A DNA stretch of 64,000 nt, taken from Pseudomonas paralactis (GTDB taxonomy: Bacteria; Pseudomonadota; Gammaproteobacteria; Pseudomonadales; Pseudomonadaceae). This document shows, piece by piece, positions 1 through 8,725 of this stretch; position 1 is the stretch's first letter; every line of letters begins with the position of its first letter. The stretch covers positions 372,001 through 436,000 of the forward strand of contig NZ_JYLN01000001.1 of the NCBI RefSeq assembly GCF_001439735.1, given 5' to 3'. The notes beneath the pieces are model-generated. The model saw nothing but the letters and a program-made list of their open reading frames with translations, did not search any database and was not told where the DNA came from. The translations under genes were made by a program, and so were the position numbers.

Positions 1-2
1 AG

Positions 3-1076
3 GAGGGGAAAATTCCACTCTTGCGTGCCGTTGCCGAAGCGGAAGCCATTCGCGTGGCGCAACACGCCGCCCGTGGCTACTTGCCAATCGACGGCATCGT
101 GGCCTACGACCAGGCCGTGCAGAAGCTGCTGTTTGGCGCGGAGTCGCCGCTGTTGAGCGCGGGCCGTGTGATTACCGCCCAGGCCGTCGGCGGCACTGGC
201 GCACTGAAAATCGGCGCCGACTTCCTCAAGCAACTGCTGCCTAACGCCGTTGTCGCCATCAGCGACCCGAGCTGGGAAAACCACCAGGCGCTGTTCGAAA
301 AAGCCGGTTTCCCGGTGCAGACCTACCGCTACTACGACGCCGCCACCCATGACGTGAACCGTGCCGGCCTGCTCGAAGACCTCAACGCCCTGCCGCCACA
401 GTCCATCGTGGTACTGCACGCCTGCTGCCACAACCCGACCGGCGTCGACCTGAGCCCGGCCGACTGGCAAGACGTGCTGAACGTGGTCAAGGCGAAAAAC
501 CTGGTACCGTTCCTCGACATGGCCTACCAGGGTTTTGGCGACGGCATCGACGAAGACGCCGCTGCGGTGCGCCTGTTCGCTGAGTCGGGCCTGACCTTCT
601 TTGTGTCCAGCTCGTTCTCCAAGTCGTTCTCCTTGTATGGCGAACGCGTAGGCGCGCTGTCGATCGTCAGCGAGTCCAAGGAAGAAAGCGCGCGCATCCT
701 GTCCCAGGTCAAGCGTGTGATCCGCACCAACTACTCCAACCCGCCGACCCACGGCGCAGCCATCGTTGCCGCGGTACTCAACAACCCGGAACTGCGCGCC
801 CAGTGGGAAGCCGAACTGGCCGAGATGCGCCTGCGTATCCGCGGTATGCGCGAGCAGATGGTCGCCGAGCTGGCCAAGGCCGCGCCAGGTCACGACTTCA
901 GCTTCGTTGGCCGCCAGCGCGGGATGTTCTCCTACTCCGGCCTGACCGTTGAGCAAGTCACCCGCCTGCGCAGCGAGTTTGGTATCTACGCACTGGATAC
1001 CGGCCGTATCTGCGTAGCGGCGCTGAACCAATCGAACATTGGTGCCGTGACCAAGGCGATTGTCGAGGTGCTGTAA
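3..1076 (+). CDS. Aromatic/aspartate aminotransferase, 5' end cut by window edge
   Basis: This is the C-terminal 357 residues of a class I PLP-dependent aminotransferase of the TyrB/AspC type, which moves amino groups between aromatic or dicarboxylic amino acids and 2-oxoglutarate in the cytosol. The reading frame is open to the window edge and the first visible residues (EGKIPLLRAVAEAEA) match an internal part of the family, so about 40 N-terminal residues are missing. Visible landmarks are the HNPTGVD substrate/PLP loop, the DMAYQGFGDG strand and the Schiff-base lysine in SSSFSKSFSLYGERVG. It ends 24 nt before a clear hairpin terminator. TyrB versus AspC cannot be decided from this. Confidence 0.9.
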   Translation, partial: EGKIPLLRAVAEAEAIRVAQHAARGYLPIDGIVAYDQAVQKLLFGAESPLLSAGRVITAQAVGGTGALKIGADFLKQLLPNAVVAISDPSWENHQALFEKAGFPVQTYRYYDAATHDVNRAGLLEDLNALPPQSIVVLHACCHNPTGVDLSPADWQDVLNVVKAKNLVPFLDMAYQGFGDGIDEDAAAVRLFAESGLTFFVSSSFSKSFSLYGERVGALSIVSESKEESARILSQVKRVIRTNYSNPPTHGAAIVAAVLNNPELRAQWEAELAEMRLRIRGMREQMVAELAKAAPGHDFSFVGRQRGMFSYSGLTVEQVTRLRSEFGIYALDTGRICVAALNQSNIGAVTKAIVEVL

Positions 1077-1100
1077 GCAAGCCGGCAAACGTAAGACGAA

Positions 1101-1128
1101 GGGGGAAGCCATTGGCTTCCCCCTTTTT
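1101..1128 (+). terminator. Rho-independent terminator of the aminotransferase gene
   Basis: A 10-bp perfect inverted repeat (GGGGGAAGCC / GGCTTCCCCC, 3-nt loop) is followed directly by TTTTT, 24 nt after the aminotransferase stop codon. Confidence 0.9.
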
Positions 1129-1182
1129 ATTGGCGAACACACTAGACTGAACGCCGACTGCCTCCTTGCTGCGAGAACCCTA

Positions 1183-1392
1183 ATGAGAAACGATGACCTG
1201 GACCTGCGCGCCGACCGCGACGAACTGCACGACTACGCCCCACGCGCACCGCAAGCCAAGCGCCAGAAGAGTTTGGTACTGCAGGTAGCGCTGGGAGTAT
1301 TCCTCGGCGGGTTGGCGTTATGGCTGGTACAACTGGGCGCCACGGCGATCATGGCCAAACTGGCGATGGGCACCCTCCAGTTCGGCGGCTGA
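1183..1392 (+). CDS. Small single-span membrane protein, hypothetical
   Basis: A 69-residue protein of unknown function. The N-terminal third is highly charged (MRNDDLDLRADRDELHDY), followed by a basic patch (QAKRQK) and one hydrophobic segment of about 22 residues (LVLQVALGVFLGGLALWLVQ), suggesting one transmembrane helix with a cytoplasmic N-terminus. The ATG at 1183 is chosen because the charged sequence begins there; reading further upstream would run into the terminator. It lies alone between the terminator and a REP-like palindrome. I do not recognise a domain. Confidence 0.6.
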   Translation: MRNDDLDLRADRDELHDYAPRAPQAKRQKSLVLQVALGVFLGGLALWLVQLGATAIMAKLAMGTLQFGG

Positions 1393-1403
1393 TGTAAGAC
1401 ACC

Positions 1404-1431
1404 TGTGGGAGCTGGCTTGCCAGCTCCCACA
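1404..1431. repeat. REP-like palindrome between convergent genes
   Basis: TGTGGGAGCTGG and CCAGCTCCCACA form a perfect 12-bp inverted repeat with a 4-nt loop. It carries the GTGGGAGC core common in Pseudomonas REP elements and lies between two convergent genes, where it may also stop transcription. Confidence 0.75.
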
Positions 1432-1437
1432 TTTGAT

Positions 1438-2310
1438 CTAGGATGCTGGCAGATTGCGTTCTTCCAGCAGTTTTACAAAGCTGTTCAAACTCTGCGACAC
1501 CGTGCCCCGCCGCCAGATCAGCCAGGTATTCAAGATACGGAACGTGTCGGGCAGCGGCCACACACTGACCGCCGCACACCCCGGCATACTCTCCAGCATA
1601 CTGCGCGGCATCAGCGCCAGCCCGGCCCCCGCGCTGACACAGGCCAACATGCCGTGGTACGACTCGATCTCGAAGATCCTGCCCGGTACCGCGCCATCCT
1701 CTGAAAACCAGCGTTCGAAGTGATGCCGGTACGAGCAGTTGGAACGAAACGTATAGATGTTCTCGCCATTCACATCCTGGCCACGGGTGATCGGCGCATG
1801 GTGCAGTGGCGCAATCACCACCATCTCTTCCTCGAACACCGCCACACCCTCCAGCGTGGAATGCAGCACCGGCCCGTCGACAAAAGCCGCCGTCAACCGC
1901 CCGGACAGCACACCCTCAATCATGGTGCCCGACGGTCCCGTACTCAGGTCCAGCTCGACTTTGGTGTACTGCTGGTTATAGGCCGCGAGCAACGCCGGGA
2001 TGCGCACCGCCGCCGTGCTTTCCAGCGAGCCCAAGGCAAACGCGCCCTGGGGCTCCTCCCCCGCCACCGTGGCGCGGGCTTCCTGCACCAGGTCGAGAAT
2101 ACGTCGCGTATAGCCGAGGAAATTCCACCCGGCCGGGGACAACCGCAAGCGGCTCTTCTCGCGGATAAACAACTCCACGCCCAAATCCTGCTCCAGCTGC
2201 TTGATGCGCGTGGTGAGGTTCGACGGCACCCGATGAATCAACTGGGCGGCAGCGCTGATGCTGCCTTGCTCGGCAACGGCCTTGAAGATTTCCAGCTGCA
2301 CCAGATCCAA
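1438..2310 (-). CDS. ptrR: LysR-family regulator PtrR (YneJ-like)
   Basis: A LysR-type transcriptional regulator: N-terminal winged helix (about residues 1-60, with the [19 protein letters not shown] recognition region) followed by a periplasmic-binding-like effector domain. The sequence and the divergent position next to a Sad/YneI-type dehydrogenase match E. coli PtrR (YneJ), which controls putrescine/GABA use. I place the start at the TTG at 2310 (protein begins MDLVQLEIF, 290 residues) because GGAG lies 6 nt upstream and the E. coli protein begins at the same point; the TTG at 2322 is possible. It probably regulates sad through the shared 103-bp intergenic region. Confidence 0.85.
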   Translation of the reverse strand: MDLVQLEIFKAVAEQGSISAAAQLIHRVPSNLTTRIKQLEQDLGVELFIREKSRLRLSPAGWNFLGYTRRILDLVQEARATVAGEEPQGAFALGSLESTAAVRIPALLAAYNQQYTKVELDLSTGPSGTMIEGVLSGRLTAAFVDGPVLHSTLEGVAVFEEEMVVIAPLHHAPITRGQDVNGENIYTFRSNCSYRHHFERWFSEDGAVPGRIFEIESYHGMLACVSAGAGLALMPRSMLESMPGCAAVSVWPLPDTFRILNTWLIWRRGTVSQSLNSFVKLLEERNLPAS

Positions 2311-2413
2311 GTCATTCTCCAATCGTGAATGTATCGCTTAATATTATTCAGTTTCCAGAAAAGGTACAGCCCCGTACGCTCACCGTCATCCACTCATTCA
2401 TCCGGACGGTGCC

Positions 2414-3805
2414 ATGAACGCTATTTCCCACCAGACCCACGCGTTATCGATCAACCCGGCCAACGGTGAAACGGTCGGCAGCTACCCCTATGAAAGCGCG
2501 GCACAACTGGATGCCGCCCTCACCCGCGCGACCACTGCCTTCCGTACCTGGCGCCGCACGCCTGTGAGCCAGCGCGCCGACTACCTGCTGGCCCTGGCCA
2601 CCGCCCTGCGTGAGCAAGCCGAAGACATGGCGCAAATGATCACCCTGGAAATGGGCAAACCCATCGCCCAGGCCCGCGCCGAAATCGAAAAATGCGCGCA
2701 ACTGAGCGAATGGTACGCCGCCCACGGCCCGGCCATGCTCGCCCCGGAGCCCACCCTGGTGGACAACGGCAGCGCCCGGATCGAATACCGCCCACTGGGC
2801 CCGATTCTCGCGGTGATGCCGTGGAACTTCCCGGTGTGGCAAGTGCTGCGCGGCGCCGTGCCGACCCTGCTCGCCGGCAATACCTACGTGCTCAAACATG
2901 CGCCCAACGTGATGGGCAGCGCCTACCTCATCCAGCAAGCATTGCGCAAAGCCGGTTTTGCTGAAGGCGTGTTTGAAGTGATCAACGTAACCCAGGACGG
3001 CGTGTCCACCGCCATCGCCGACCCGCGCATCGCCGCCGTGACCCTCACCGGCAGCGTGCGCGCCGGTATTGCCATCGGCTCACAGGCAGGGGCCGCATTG
3101 AAAAAATGCGTGCTGGAACTGGGTGGCTCCGACCCGTTTATCGTGCTCAACGACGCCGACCTCGACGCCGCCGTGCAAGCCGCCGTCATCGGCCGCTTCC
3201 AGAACAGCGGCCAAGTTTGCGCCGCCGCCAAGCGCTTGATCATCGAAGCAGGCGTGGCTGAAGCCTTCACCGCCAAATTCCTTGAAGCCAGCCGCGCTCT
3301 GGTGATGGGCGAGCCCACCTCGGACACCACCTATATCGGCCCCATGGCGCGCTTTGATCTGCGTGACGAACTGCACGGCCAGGTCCAGGCGACCCTGGAA
3401 GAAGGCGCCACGCTGCTGCTGGGCGGCCATAAAGTCGCGGGCGCGGGCAATTACTACGAACCGACCGTACTGGCCGACGTTACCGACCAAATGACGTCAT
3501 TCAAACAGGAACTGTTCGGCCCCGTGGCCTCGATCATCACCGCCCGCGACGCCGAGCACGCCGTGGCCCTGGCCAACGACAGCGAGTTTGGCCTGACCGC
3601 GAGTATCTTCACAGCCGATTCCGCAAAGGCGCGGGCGATTGCCGACCAGTTGGAAACCGGCGGGATATTCGTCAACGCGTTCAGCGTCTCAGACCCGCGG
3701 GTGGCGTTTGGCGGCGTGAAGAAGAGCGGGTTCGGCCGCGAGCTGTCGCACTTCGGTGTACGCGAGTTCTGCAATGCGCAGACGGTGTGGCTGGATCGTA
3801 AGTAG
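2414..3805 (+). CDS. sad: Succinate semialdehyde dehydrogenase (Sad/YneI type)
   Basis: A 463-residue aldehyde dehydrogenase that oxidises succinate semialdehyde to succinate with NAD(P)+, the last step of GABA and putrescine breakdown. Its length matches E. coli Sad (462). Visible landmarks: MPWNFPVWQ cofactor/substrate region, the general-base region LELGGSDPFIVL, the catalytic cysteine in NSGQVCAAAKR, and the C-terminal GGVKKSGFGRELSHFG. It is divergent from ptrR, an arrangement conserved in enterobacteria, so PtrR control is likely. The Shine-Dalgarno before ATG 2414 is weak. Confidence 0.92.
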   Translation: MNAISHQTHALSINPANGETVGSYPYESAAQLDAALTRATTAFRTWRRTPVSQRADYLLALATALREQAEDMAQMITLEMGKPIAQARAEIEKCAQLSEWYAAHGPAMLAPEPTLVDNGSARIEYRPLGPILAVMPWNFPVWQVLRGAVPTLLAGNTYVLKHAPNVMGSAYLIQQALRKAGFAEGVFEVINVTQDGVSTAIADPRIAAVTLTGSVRAGIAIGSQAGAALKKCVLELGGSDPFIVLNDADLDAAVQAAVIGRFQNSGQVCAAAKRLIIEAGVAEAFTAKFLEASRALVMGEPTSDTTYIGPMARFDLRDELHGQVQATLEEGATLLLGGHKVAGAGNYYEPTVLADVTDQMTSFKQELFGPVASIITARDAEHAVALANDSEFGLTASIFTADSAKARAIADQLETGGIFVNAFSVSDPRVAFGGVKKSGFGRELSHFGVREFCNAQTVWLDRK

Positions 3806-3823
3806 CCTGCCAGCATTGGCGCT

Positions 3824-4129
3824 TCAACAATTAATATGCCGTCGCACGCACTGCACCAACCCGTCCAGTGCCGGGGGATTCACCGGCGCGAGTACACAGA
3901 CTGTGTGCTCGCGCTTGCCTTCCGCCACTGTCAGGGTGTAATGCACCCGGCCTGGGTTGCCAGGCTCGGGATCGGTGCTTTGCGGCAACTGGAAAAAATC
4001 CGACGCTTCAATCAGTTGCCGCAACTCCTGCTGATCAGGCTCGGGCAGCGCGTCCAGCTCTACCGTGCGCGCCTTGGCCAACCCGGGGAAAAACGCCGGT
4101 CCGCCGCTTTCCTTGATTGAAATTCGCAT
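3824..4129 (-). CDS. Emfourin-like protealysin inhibitor
   Basis: A 101-residue protein beginning MRISIKESGGPAFFPGLAKA. The opening strand, the GGPAFFPGL motif and the position directly after a protealysin-like M4 peptidase match emfourin, the cytoplasmic protein inhibitor of protealysins described in Serratia. The ATG at 4129 has GAGGAAAAACC upstream and begins at the conserved motif; a TTG at 4162 would overlap the peptidase stop and is less likely. The gap to the peptidase gene is 29 nt on the same strand, so the two are almost certainly cotranscribed, keeping the enzyme and its inhibitor in step. Confidence 0.85.
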   Translation of the reverse strand: MRISIKESGGPAFFPGLAKARTVELDALPEPDQQELRQLIEASDFFQLPQSTDPEPGNPGRVHYTLTVAEGKREHTVCVLAPVNPPALDGLVQCVRRHINC

Positions 4130-4158
4130 GGTTTTTCCTCGCCGCTCAGGCGGCTTTG

Positions 4159-5220
4159 TCAAACGTTTATGCCTACCGCTTTCCAGCCTTCCTTGACTGC
4201 CTTGTGCTCAGCTTTGTTCGCACCATAAAGCTGACCGGCAATATCGTGGGTAATGCGCGCAAAACGCAAAAACCCGGAATTGGGCCGCAGCCGCGAATCG
4301 CGCAGTGCGTCATACCAGATACGCCCGGCACGCTCCCAGGCGAACCCGCCAATCCGGGTAGCCACCTGATAGAACGCGTGGTTGGGAATGCCGGAGTTGA
4401 TATGCACGCCACCATTGTCCTCGTAAGTGTGCACAAAATCATCCATGTGCCCCGGCTGCGGGTCTTTGCCCAGCAGCTTGTCATCAAACGCAGTGCCTGG
4501 CGCCTTCATCGAGCGCAGCGCCGTGCCCTTGATCTTTTTGGTAAACAGCCCCTTGCCGATCAACCAGTCGGCGTCCTCGGCCGTTTGCTTCAGCGCGTAC
4601 TGCTTGATCAACGAGCCAAACACATCCGACAACGACTCGTTCAGCGCACCGGACTGGTTGAAGTACATCAGCTTGGCTTCATCCTCGGTCACGCCATGGG
4701 CCAACTCATGGCCAATGACGTCGAGTGCCACGGTGAAGCGGTTGAACAACTGCTGGTCGCCATCGCCGAACACCATCTGGGTCGAATTCCAGAAGGCATT
4801 GTTGTAGTCCTGGCCGAAGTGCACCGTGGCGTCCAGCGCCATACCTGCATCATCGATGGAGTTGCGATCGAATACCTGTTCAAAAAAATCGAACGTCGCG
4901 CCCAGGCCGTCATAGGCTTCGTCCACCGCGGCATCGCCACTGGCGGGCTGCCCTTCACCACGAATCAACTTGCCGGGCAGGCTGTCGGTGTTTTCGGCGC
5001 TGTAGATCGAGCGTTGCTTCTCGGCGCCCACGGCCAGTGCCATGCGGGCCGGGCCCTTGGCGGGTACCGCGACCATGCGCAACGAGCGAAACGTGCTGTC
5101 CTTGGCACGCGTGCGTAGTGCGACTTCCCGTTGGGCTTTGTCACCGTGGCGGGCGATCTGGTCGAGCATGTACGGTGGGATCAGGCAGAAAATCGGGTTG
5201 CGCGGTTGGCGAACACACAT
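4159..5220 (-). CDS. Protealysin-like M4 zinc metallopeptidase
   Basis: A 353-residue thermolysin-family (M4) peptidase of the protealysin type. The short propeptide carries the typical IPPYMLDQIARHGD segment near residues 11-24 and there is no Sec signal peptide. The zinc site is HELAHG with the third ligand in NESLSDVFGS, and the catalytic histidine is in GGVHINSGIPNHAFY. Start ATG 5220 has AAGGAG 8 nt upstream. The emfourin-like inhibitor gene follows, and a nuclease gene is divergent. Protealysins act inside the cell or leave by a non-Sec route; which applies here cannot be seen. Confidence 0.92.
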   Translation of the reverse strand: MCVRQPRNPIFCLIPPYMLDQIARHGDKAQREVALRTRAKDSTFRSLRMVAVPAKGPARMALAVGAEKQRSIYSAENTDSLPGKLIRGEGQPASGDAAVDEAYDGLGATFDFFEQVFDRNSIDDAGMALDATVHFGQDYNNAFWNSTQMVFGDGDQQLFNRFTVALDVIGHELAHGVTEDEAKLMYFNQSGALNESLSDVFGSLIKQYALKQTAEDADWLIGKGLFTKKIKGTALRSMKAPGTAFDDKLLGKDPQPGHMDDFVHTYEDNGGVHINSGIPNHAFYQVATRIGGFAWERAGRIWYDALRDSRLRPNSGFLRFARITHDIAGQLYGANKAEHKAVKEGWKAVGINV

Positions 5221-5356
5221 GAGCTGGCTCCTTTTTGGCGTGTGATGAACGTCCGGGTAACGGTTTTCAGGATAGTCCTGCGTTCGCCACCTGGGCCAAA
5301 TTGTCATGAGTTTGTGTTTCAGTGGTGTTTATCCGAGGCCCATAAGGAACATGCCC

Positions 5357-6286
5357 ATGCCCGCCCGCACAACCAACATCGACCTTTCCCATCGCCCAAG
5401 GCTTGCCGACCTGCGCCCATTGGTCGCGGCCAGCCCCACCCTGCTGGAAGCCAGAGCCGCGACGCCGCGCGTCACCCCCGCCAAGGACCTCAAAAACCGC
5501 GCGGGCTATGCCGACGACTTCCTCAGCGACTTCGTGGTGCCATGGCCCACGGTTGACCAGCCACTGGCGGGCGACGTGCAACCCAAGCGCCTGGACTACA
5601 CGCATTTCTCCATCACAATGTCGCGCGCTCGACGACTGGCGCTGTACGTGGGGGTAAATATCGACGGCGCCAAGCATGTGGACATCACCCGCAACAATGA
5701 CACCTGGGCCTACGATGGTCGCTTGCCCCTGGATGCGCAGGTAGGTGAAGACCTTTATGCCGGCAATGGCCTGGACCGCGGCCACCTGGTACGGCGCCAG
5801 GATCCCAATTGGGGCGACGAGGCGACCACCGCCAACTTCGACACCTTTCACTTCACCAACTGCTCGCCCCAGATGAGCGGCTTCAACCAGAAGACCTGGC
5901 TGGAACTGGAAGACTACATTCTCGACAACACCCAGCGCTGGAAAGCTCGGGCCACGGTGTTCAGCGGCCCGGTGTTCAGCGACAACGACCGCGTTTATCG
6001 CGGGGTAAAAATCCCCCAGGCATTCTGGAAAGTGGTGGCCTACCTCAGCGACGACGGCAAACCGTCCGCCAGTGCCTACATGGTCGACCAGCGCCGCGAG
6101 CTGGATCAGTTGGACCTGGTGTTCGGCCAACTCAGAACCTACCAGCGCAGCGTGATCGCGATCGAACAATTGACCGGTATCCGCTTTGCCAACCTGGCCG
6201 ACTACGACGGCTTCAGCAACGAAGAGCGCGCCACAGGCACCCGGATCGAAGCGCTGATCCGCGGCCCCCAAGACATACGACTCTGA
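5357..6286 (+). CDS. DNA/RNA non-specific endonuclease (NucA/EndoG type)
   Basis: A 309-residue nuclease of the beta-beta-alpha-metal family. The active-site motif DRGH is in NGLDRGHLVRRQD, and the metal-binding asparagine region follows in FHFTNCSPQMSGFNQKTWLELE; conserved FSGPVF and IPQAFWKVV strands are also present. Start ATG 5357 is preferred because AAGGAA sits 7 nt upstream, while ATG 5351 is only 1 nt from it. There is no signal peptide although relatives are usually exported. It is divergent from the protealysin gene with a 136-bp gap. It may be a released nuclease; no immunity gene is obvious beside it. Confidence 0.85.
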   Translation: MPARTTNIDLSHRPRLADLRPLVAASPTLLEARAATPRVTPAKDLKNRAGYADDFLSDFVVPWPTVDQPLAGDVQPKRLDYTHFSITMSRARRLALYVGVNIDGAKHVDITRNNDTWAYDGRLPLDAQVGEDLYAGNGLDRGHLVRRQDPNWGDEATTANFDTFHFTNCSPQMSGFNQKTWLELEDYILDNTQRWKARATVFSGPVFSDNDRVYRGVKIPQAFWKVVAYLSDDGKPSASAYMVDQRRELDQLDLVFGQLRTYQRSVIAIEQLTGIRFANLADYDGFSNEERATGTRIEALIRGPQDIRL

Positions 6287-6296
6287 CGCTTCTTTT

Positions 6297-6394
6297 GTAG
6301 GAGCGAGCTTGCTCGCGAAGAACATGAAAGCACCGCGGGGCATCAGGCGCCCAGCGTTATCGTTGACGACCTTCGCGAGCAAGCTCGCTCCTAC
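6297..6394. repeat. REPIN (GTAGGAGCGAGCTTGCTCGCGAA type)
   Basis: Two inverted copies of the 23-nt REP core GTAGGAGCGAGCTTGCTCGCGAA enclose a spacer of about 50 nt. Near-identical 97-98 bp copies lie at 13001, 46073 and 54147, and single arms at 22752 and 24411. Confidence 0.95.
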
Positions 6395-6410
6395 AGGGTG
6401 TGATCGCTTA

Positions 6411-6600
6411 CCATACGGCCGCCGGTTCCCGTATGGGACTAACAGGGAATTCGAAACGCCGCACGCGGCGTGAACCGAAACTGCCCCCGCAACTGTAGAT
6501 GCCGAGCCTGCCCTTGAATGCCACTGGACCACGTCCGGGAAGGCGGGGCATGGCGACGACGCATCAGTCAGGAGACCTGCCGGCCCAGCTAACTCACTAA
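6411..6600 (+). promoter_or_regulatory. Cobalamin riboswitch
   Basis: The leader of the ABC-transporter operon carries the conserved parts of a B12 riboswitch in order: a closing stem CCATACGG/CCGTATGG, the CTAACAGGGAA segment, the core AACTGCCCCCGCAACTGTA, the GCCACTGG...CCGGGAAGGCGGGGC arm, and the B12 box AGTCAGGAGACCTGCC near 6565-6580. Adenosylcobalamin binding normally shuts down expression of the genes downstream. It lies about 115 nt before the first gene. Confidence 0.95.
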
Positions 6601-6713
6601 CCGGCGGGGTGTCCGGGAAGGACATCCTGGCCCTGCGCTTCAGCAGCCTCCATGGGCGTATTTCCGAGCCGTACCTCCCCTGCTGCACCTACGGTTCACA
6701 AGGAGATCGCCTC

Positions 6714-7724
6714 ATGCTGCCACGCGTTACCGCCCTGATCGCAGGCTTGAGTGTGTGTGCCCTGGCGCAAGCCGCGCCCACTCAGTACCCGCTGACCCTG
6801 CAAAACTGCGGCAGCACCCTGACCTTCCAGCACGCCCCCGCCCGCAGCGTCACCATCGGCCAGGCCGCCACCGAGATGCTCTACGCCCTGGGCGTGGGCG
6901 ACAAGGTGGTCGGCACTTCGCTGTGGTTCAACAACGTGGCGGCGCAGTACAAGGCCCAGGACGACCGCATCGAGCGCCTGGCCAACAACGAGCCCAGCTT
7001 CGAAGCCGTACTCGCCAAGCGCCCGCAACTGGTGGCCGCCGAGCTGGAATGGGTGGTGGGCCCCCAAGGCGTGGTTGGTACCCGTGAGCAGTTTCATGAA
7101 CTGAAGATCCCCACCTACCTGTTGCCGTCCGACTGCGAAGGCAAGGACAACCTGGTGGGTGCCGACGGCACGCGATTGGAGCCCTTTCGCATCGAGACGA
7201 TCTACCAGAGCCTTCACCAACTGGCGCAGATTTTCGACGTGCAGGATCGCGGCCAACAACTGACCGACGAACTCAAGGCGCGCCTGGCCAAATCCGTCGC
7301 CACGGCCCAGGGCAAGGGCTTGCAGCAAGCCAGCGCACTGGTGTGGTTCTCCAGCGCCGAAATGGCCAGCGACCCTTACGTAGCCGGCCACAAAGGCGTG
7401 CCGCAATTCATGCTGCAAACCCTTGGCCTGCGTAACGTGGTGCAGTCCGATGAAGAATGGCCTGCCGTCGGCTGGGAAACCATCGCCAAGGCCAATCCCA
7501 CCTTCCTGGTGATCGCACGCATGGATCGCCGTCGCTACCCGGCCGACGACCATGAAAAGAAACTCGCCTTCCTGCGCAGCGACCCCGTGACCCGCAACAT
7601 GGACGCGGTGAAGAACAACCGCATCATCATCCTCGACGCTCTGGCCTTGCAGGCGAGCCTGCGCACCTTCGAGGGACTTGAACAACTGGCCGCCGCCATT
7701 GACGGCTACCACCTGAGCCAATGA
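6714..7724 (+). CDS. Periplasmic substrate-binding protein of a B12-regulated ABC transporter (BtuF-like)
   Basis: A 336-residue Peripla_BP_2 family protein with a Sec signal peptide (MLPRVTALIAGLSVCALAQAA). Its family binds corrinoids or iron complexes and delivers them to a FecCD/BtuCD-type transporter. The cobalamin riboswitch upstream makes a corrinoid or cobalt-related substrate most likely. The ATG at 6714 follows AAGGAGATCGCCTC; upstream reading runs into the riboswitch. It is the first gene of a three-gene operon with 4-nt start/stop overlaps. Substrate assignment is inferred from the riboswitch rather than from binding residues. Confidence 0.85.
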   Translation: MLPRVTALIAGLSVCALAQAAPTQYPLTLQNCGSTLTFQHAPARSVTIGQAATEMLYALGVGDKVVGTSLWFNNVAAQYKAQDDRIERLANNEPSFEAVLAKRPQLVAAELEWVVGPQGVVGTREQFHELKIPTYLLPSDCEGKDNLVGADGTRLEPFRIETIYQSLHQLAQIFDVQDRGQQLTDELKARLAKSVATAQGKGLQQASALVWFSSAEMASDPYVAGHKGVPQFMLQTLGLRNVVQSDEEWPAVGWETIAKANPTFLVIARMDRRRYPADDHEKKLAFLRSDPVTRNMDAVKNNRIIILDALALQASLRTFEGLEQLAAAIDGYHLSQ

Positions 7725-8725
7725 TGCGCACCCTCCTTGCCCTGGCGCTGCTGTTGCTCGCCCTGCTCGCTGGCGTCGCCATCGGTGAAACCGCCATCGA
7801 ACCGCAGGTGGTGCTGCAGGTGCTCGCCAATAAACTCTGGGGCGCCGGCTACGTACTGGACCCCATAGACGAAGGCGTGGTGTGGAACTACCGCCTCACC
7901 CGTGCATTGGTGGCCGCAGCCTGCGGCGCAGGGTTGGCGACGTGCGGTGTGATCCTGCAATCGCTGCTGCGTAACCCGCTGGCCGACCCGTACCTGCTGG
8001 GCATCAGCGCCGGCGCGTCGACCGGCGCGGTACTCGTGGCCTTGATCGGCGTGGGCGGTGGCCTGGTGTCGTTGTCGGCGGGCGCGTTCGTGGGGGCGAT
8101 GGCGGCCTTTGCGCTGGTGACGTTGCTCGCACGGGCCAGCGGATCGTCCAGCGGTACCGGGCAGATCATCCTCGCGGGCATCGCCGGCTCGCAGTTGTTC
8201 AATGCCCTGACCGCGTTCCTGATCACCAAGTCGGCCAGCTCCGAACAAGCCCGCGGCATTATGTTCTGGCTGCTGGGCAACCTCAGCGGCGTGCGCTGGC
8301 CGTCGGTGTGGTTGGCGGTGCCGGTGGCGGTCGTGGGGCTCGCGGTGTGCCTGTGGCACCGGCGTGCACTGGATGCGTTCACCTTCGGCAGCGACTCGGC
8401 AGCCTCCCTCGGCATCCCGGTGCGCCGCGTGCAATTTGTGCTGGTGGCCTGCGCCGCGCTGGTGACGGCGGTGATGGTGTCCATCGTCGGCTCCATCGGG
8501 TTTGTCGGTTTGGTAATTCCCCATGCGGTGCGCCTGTTGCTTGGCACCGGGCATTCGCGTTTGCTGCCGGCCAGCGCCTTGGGGGGCGCGCTGTTTTTGA
8601 TCGCTGCGGACGTGCTGTCGCGCACCTTGATCAAGGGCCAGGTGATTCCGGTGGGTGTGGTCACCGCATTGGTGGGCGCGCCGGTGTTTGCGCTGATCCT
8701 GATTGGCCGGAGGAATGCGCGATGA
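7721..8725 (+). CDS. FecCD/BtuC-type ABC transporter permease
   Basis: A 334-residue polytopic inner-membrane permease of the FecCD family with about ten hydrophobic segments. Family-typical stretches are visible: LVAAACGAGLATCGVILQ, RNPLADPYLLGISAGAS, and the cytoplasmic coupling region near GSIGFVGLVIPHAVRLLLG. It would form the channel for the corrinoid-type substrate handed over by the preceding binding protein. Its ATG overlaps the stop of that gene, and its own stop overlaps the ATPase start (ATGA), so the three are translationally coupled. Confidence 0.9.
   Translation: MMRTLLALALLLLALLAGVAIGETAIEPQVVLQVLANKLWGAGYVLDPIDEGVVWNYRLTRALVAAACGAGLATCGVILQSLLRNPLADPYLLGISAGASTGAVLVALIGVGGGLVSLSAGAFVGAMAAFALVTLLARASGSSSGTGQIILAGIAGSQLFNALTAFLITKSASSEQARGIMFWLLGNLSGVRWPSVWLAVPVAVVGLAVCLWHRRALDAFTFGSDSAASLGIPVRRVQFVLVACAALVTAVMVSIVGSIGFVGLVIPHAVRLLLGTGHSRLLPASALGGALFLIAADVLSRTLIKGQVIPVGVVTALVGAPVFALILIGRRNAR

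Noticed and set aside
5267..6688. 473-codon minus-strand frame across the nuclease gene, REPIN and riboswitch
   Set aside because: It crosses a REPIN and the cobalamin riboswitch and is antisense to the DRGH nuclease.
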